A stretch of DNA of 64,000 bases from Canna indica (lineage: Eukaryota > Streptophyta > Magnoliopsida > Zingiberales > Cannaceae). Of this stretch, positions 61,320-64,000 are shown in pieces. Location: positions 51,037,501 to 51,101,500 of the forward strand of contig CP136893.1 in NCBI GenBank assembly GCA_034359265.1, written 5' to 3'. Position numbers and translations under genes: made by a program. Numbering within the stretch: the stretch's first letter is position 1; each line of letters opens with the position of its first letter. Below the pieces are notes generated by a model. The model made no database searches and was not told the DNA's origin. It saw nothing but the letters and a program-made list of their open reading frames with translations.

Positions 61320-63904
61320 ATGTTCTGGAGACGCTCGGGACTCAGATTTCTGGTCGTTTCGAACCGATACCCCGAAGTTCAATCAGTCGGCTTCGTTCAA
61401 GATTCTATTCGAAAAATCGTGCAATTGTTTGCATTAGTTTGTCAAAATAACTCGATTAACAACTTCTCCCATCACAGTGAATGTTTTGGAGTCGCTCGGG
61501 ACTCAGATTTCTGGTCGTTTCGAACCGATACCCCGAAGTTCAATCAGTCGGCTTCGTTCATGATTCTATTCCAAAAAGCGTGCAATTCTTTGCATTAGTT
61601 TGTCAAAATAACTCGATTAACAACTTCTCCCACCACAGTGAATATTCTTGAGTCGCTCGGGACTCAGATTTCTGGTCGTTTCGAACCGATACCCCGAAGT
61701 TCAATCAGTCGGCTTCGTTCATGATTCTATTCCAAAAAGCGTGCCATTCTTTGCATTAGTTTGTCAAAAATAACTCGATTAACAACTTCTCCCATCACAG
61801 TGAATGTTCTGGAGTCGCTCAGGTCACAGATTGTTGGGCGTTTCTAGCCGATACCCCGTAGTTCAATCAGTCGGCTTCGTTCAAGATTCTATTCGAAAAA
61901 TCGTGCAATTGTTTGCATTAGTTTGTCAAAATAACTCGATTAACAACTTCTCCCATCACAGTGAATGTTTTGGAGTCGCTCGGGACTCAGATTTCTGGTC
62001 GTTTCGAACCGATACCCCGAAGTTCAATCAGTCGGCTTCGTTCATGATTCTATTCCAAAAAGCGTGCAATTCTTTGCATTAGTTTGTCAAAATAACTCGA
62101 TTAACAACTTCTCCCACCACAGTGAATATTCTTGAGTCGCTCGGGACTCAGATTTCTGGTCGTTTCGAACCGATACCCCAAAGTTCAATCAGTCGGCTTC
62201 GTTCATGATTCTATTCCAAAAAGCGTGCCATTCTTTGCATTAGTTTGTCAAAAATAACTCGATTAACAACTTCTCCCATCACAGTGAATGTTCTGCAGTC
62301 GCTCGGGTCACATATTGCTGGGCGTTTCTAGCCGATACCCCGAAGTTCAATCAGTCGGCTTCATTCAAGATTCTATTCCAAATAGCGTGCAATTCTATGC
62401 ATTAGTCTGTAAAAAATAACTCGATTAACAACTTCTCCCATCACAGTGAATGTTCTGGAGTCGCTCGGGACTCAGATTTCTGGTCGTTTCGAACCAATAC
62501 CCCGAAGTTCAATCAATCGGCTTCGTTCATGATTCTATTCCAAAAATCGTGCAATTCTTTGCATTAGTTTGTCAAAATAACTCGATTAACAACTTCTCCC
62601 ACCCCAGTGAATATTCTTGAGTCGCTCGGGACTCAGATTTCTGGTCGTTTCGAACCGATACCCCAAAGTTCAATCAGTCGGCTTCGTTCATGATTCTATT
62701 CCAAAAAGCGTGCAATTCTTTGCATTAGTTTGTCAAAATAACTCGATTAACAACTTCTCCCATCACAGTAAATGTTCTTGAGTCGCTCGGGACTCAGATT
62801 TCTGGTCGTTTCGAACCGATACCCCGAAGTTCAATCAGTCGGCTTCGTTCAAGATTCTATTCCAAAAAGCGTGCCATTCTTTGCATTAGTTTGTCAAAAA
62901 TAACTCGATTAACAACTTCTCCCATCACAGTGAATGTTCTGCAGTCGCTCGGGTCACATATTGCTGGGCGTTTCTAGCCGATACCTCGAAGTTCAATCAG
63001 TCGGCTTCGTTCATGATTCTATTCCAAAAATCGTGCAATTCTTTGCATTAGTTTGTCAAAATAACTCGATTAACAACTTCTCCCACCACAGTGAATATTC
63101 TTGAGTCGCTCGGGACTCAGATTTCTGGTCGTTTCGAACCGATACCCCAAAGTTCAATCAGTCGGCTTCGTTCATGATTCTATTCCAAAAAGCGTGCCAT
63201 TCTTTGCATTAGTTTGTCAAAAATAACTCGATTAACAACTTCTCCCATCACAGTGAATGTTCTGCAGTCGCTCGGGTCACATATTGCTGGGCGTTTCTAG
63301 CCGATACCTCGAAGTTCAATCAGTCGGCTTCATTCAAGATTCTATTCCAAATAGCGTGCAATTCTTTGCATTAGTCTGTAAAAAATAACTCGATTAACAA
63401 CTTCTCCCATCACAGTGAATGTTCTGGAGTCGCTCGGGACTCAGATTTCTGGTCATTTCGAACCGATACCCCGAAGTTCAATCAATCGGCTTCGTTCATG
63501 ATTCTATTCCAAAAAGCGTGCCATTCTTTGCATTAGTTTGTCAAAAATAACTCGATTAACAACTTCTCCCATCACAGTGAATGTTCTACAGTCGCTCGGG
63601 TCACATATTGCTGGGCGTTTCTAGCCGATACCTCGAAGTTCAATCAGTCGGCTTCGTTCAAGATTCTATTCCAAATAGCGTGCAATTCTTTGCATTAGTC
63701 TGTAAAAAATAACTCGATTAACAACTTCTCCCATCACAGTGAATGTTCTGGAGACGCTCGGGACTCAGATTTCTGGTCGTTTCGAACCGATACCCCGAAG
63801 TTCAATCAGTCAGCTTCGTTCATGATTCTATTCCAAAAAGCGTGCAATTCTTTGCATTAGTTTGTCAAAAATAACTCGATTAACAACTTCTCCCATCACA
63901 GTGA
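61320..63904. repeat. HOR3 copy 11, rearranged 16-mer (2585 bp)
   Basis: Starts: A 61320, B 61481, G 61642, H 61804, B 61965, G 62126, C 62288, D/C 62450, G 62611, K 62772, C 62934, G 63095, C 63257, D 63419, E 63581, F 63743. It has 16 monomers like the basic unit, but in a different order: the first K-C-G is replaced by C-D/C-G. The monomer at 62450 has a D head with AATCAATCGG and the CCAAAAATCG tail normally belonging to C. The total is one base longer than 2584 because one more monomer has the A5 run. Confidence 0.9.
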
Positions 63905-64000
63905 ATGTTCTGGAGATGCTCGGGACTCAGATTTCTGGTCGTTTCGAACCGATACCCCGAAGTTCAATCAGTCGGCTTCGTTCAAGATTCTATTCGAAAA
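63905..64000. repeat. Start of HOR3 copy 12 (partial A monomer)
   Basis: The last 96 bases are the beginning of a class-A monomer with GAGATGCTC (T at 63917), the variant also seen at 40336, 50673, 53741 and 56809. The HOR3 array therefore continues past the window. Confidence 0.9.

Larger units (their letters stand above)
1..64000. repeat. Satellite DNA array, 161/162-bp monomer, fills the window
   Basis: The sequence repeats every 161 or 162 bases from the first base to the last, always in the same orientation. Each monomer contains the conserved stretches TTCAATCAGTCGGCTTCGTT (about positions 59-78) and ACTCGATTAACAACTTCTCC (about 131-150). No unique DNA, transposon, gene or inversion interrupts the array. 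Monomers differ mainly in a head block (positions 8-57), a tail block (80-108) and one A-run (from 125). One class-A monomer counted by hand has 68 G+C of 161 (42%). The length is close to one nucleosome plus linker, as in many centromeric and subtelomeric satellites. The chromosomal position and species cannot be read from the window. It is non-coding by all appearance. Confidence 0.98.

Noticed and set aside
1..64000. CRISPR array or bacterial repeat region
   Set aside because: There are no short repeats with unique spacers; the whole 161/162-bp period is repeated and no cas-like gene is present.
1..64000. Assignment to a named satellite such as the 162-bp tomato or 159-bp carrot repeats
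   Set aside because: Only the length is similar; I cannot verify sequence identity without a database search, so no name is given.
1..64000. Telomeric repeats or an inverted segment
   Set aside because: No TTAGGG/TTTAGGG-type tandem was seen and every monomer reads in the same direction.

Overview
The whole 64-kb window is one uninterrupted, head-to-tail satellite DNA array. I count about 395 complete monomers of 161 or 162 bp plus a partial one at each edge, all in the same orientation. I see no protein gene, RNA gene, transposon or unique spacer. A class-A monomer counted by hand has 42% GC and 11 CpG. The organism is a eukaryote: a nucleosome-sized tandem repeat with multi-kilobase higher-order repeats (HORs) is typical of centromeric, pericentromeric or subtelomeric heterochromatin in plants and animals. 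I cannot name the species or the satellite family from sequence alone.

To describe the order I number each monomer from the A of its first ATGTT/ATATT and use class letters. A: starts ATGTTCTGGAGAC, tail GAAAAATCGTGCAATTG, 161 bp. B: starts ATGTTTTGGAGTC, tail ATGATTCTATTCCAAAAAGC. C: CTGCAGTC start with the head TCACATATTGCTGGGCG. D: CTGGAGTC start and AATCAATCGG. E: CTACAGTC start, C-type head, tail CCAAATAGCG. F: CTGGAGAC or CTGTAGAC start (the latter written F') and AGTCAGCTTCG. G: ATATTCTTGAGTC start. H: third head type, CAGGTCACAGATTGTTGGG, then CCCCGTAG. K: ATGTTCTTGAGTC start and tail CAAGATTCTATTCCAAAAAG then CGTGCC. Hybrids are written with a slash.

Layout. (1) 1-11742: HOR1, a 13-monomer unit of 2102 bp (A B C D E F A B A B/K C G F'), preceded by a rearranged 21-monomer version and ending in a 12-monomer version. 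(2) 11743-14322: two copies of a 1290-bp 8-mer rich in H. (3) 14323-26275: HOR2, a 1293-bp 8-mer (H B G C G C F' A/B) nested in larger cycles of 5654, 4361 and 1938 bp. (4) 26276-35155: 55 monomers in mixed order with local duplications. (5) 35156-64000: HOR3, eleven complete copies of a unit whose basic form is the 16-mer A B G H B G K C G K C G C D E F (2584 bp), with copies of 12, 13, 16, 19 or 20 monomers, and the start of a twelfth.

The same few monomer classes are reshuffled between the three HOR types. Nearly all length differences are whole monomers, and hybrid monomers mark the exchange points, so the array reads as a record of unequal crossing-over and conversion. Many private substitutions are CpG to TpG or CpA, which suggests cytosine methylation. 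The many short open frames are by-products of the repeat and are not annotated as genes.
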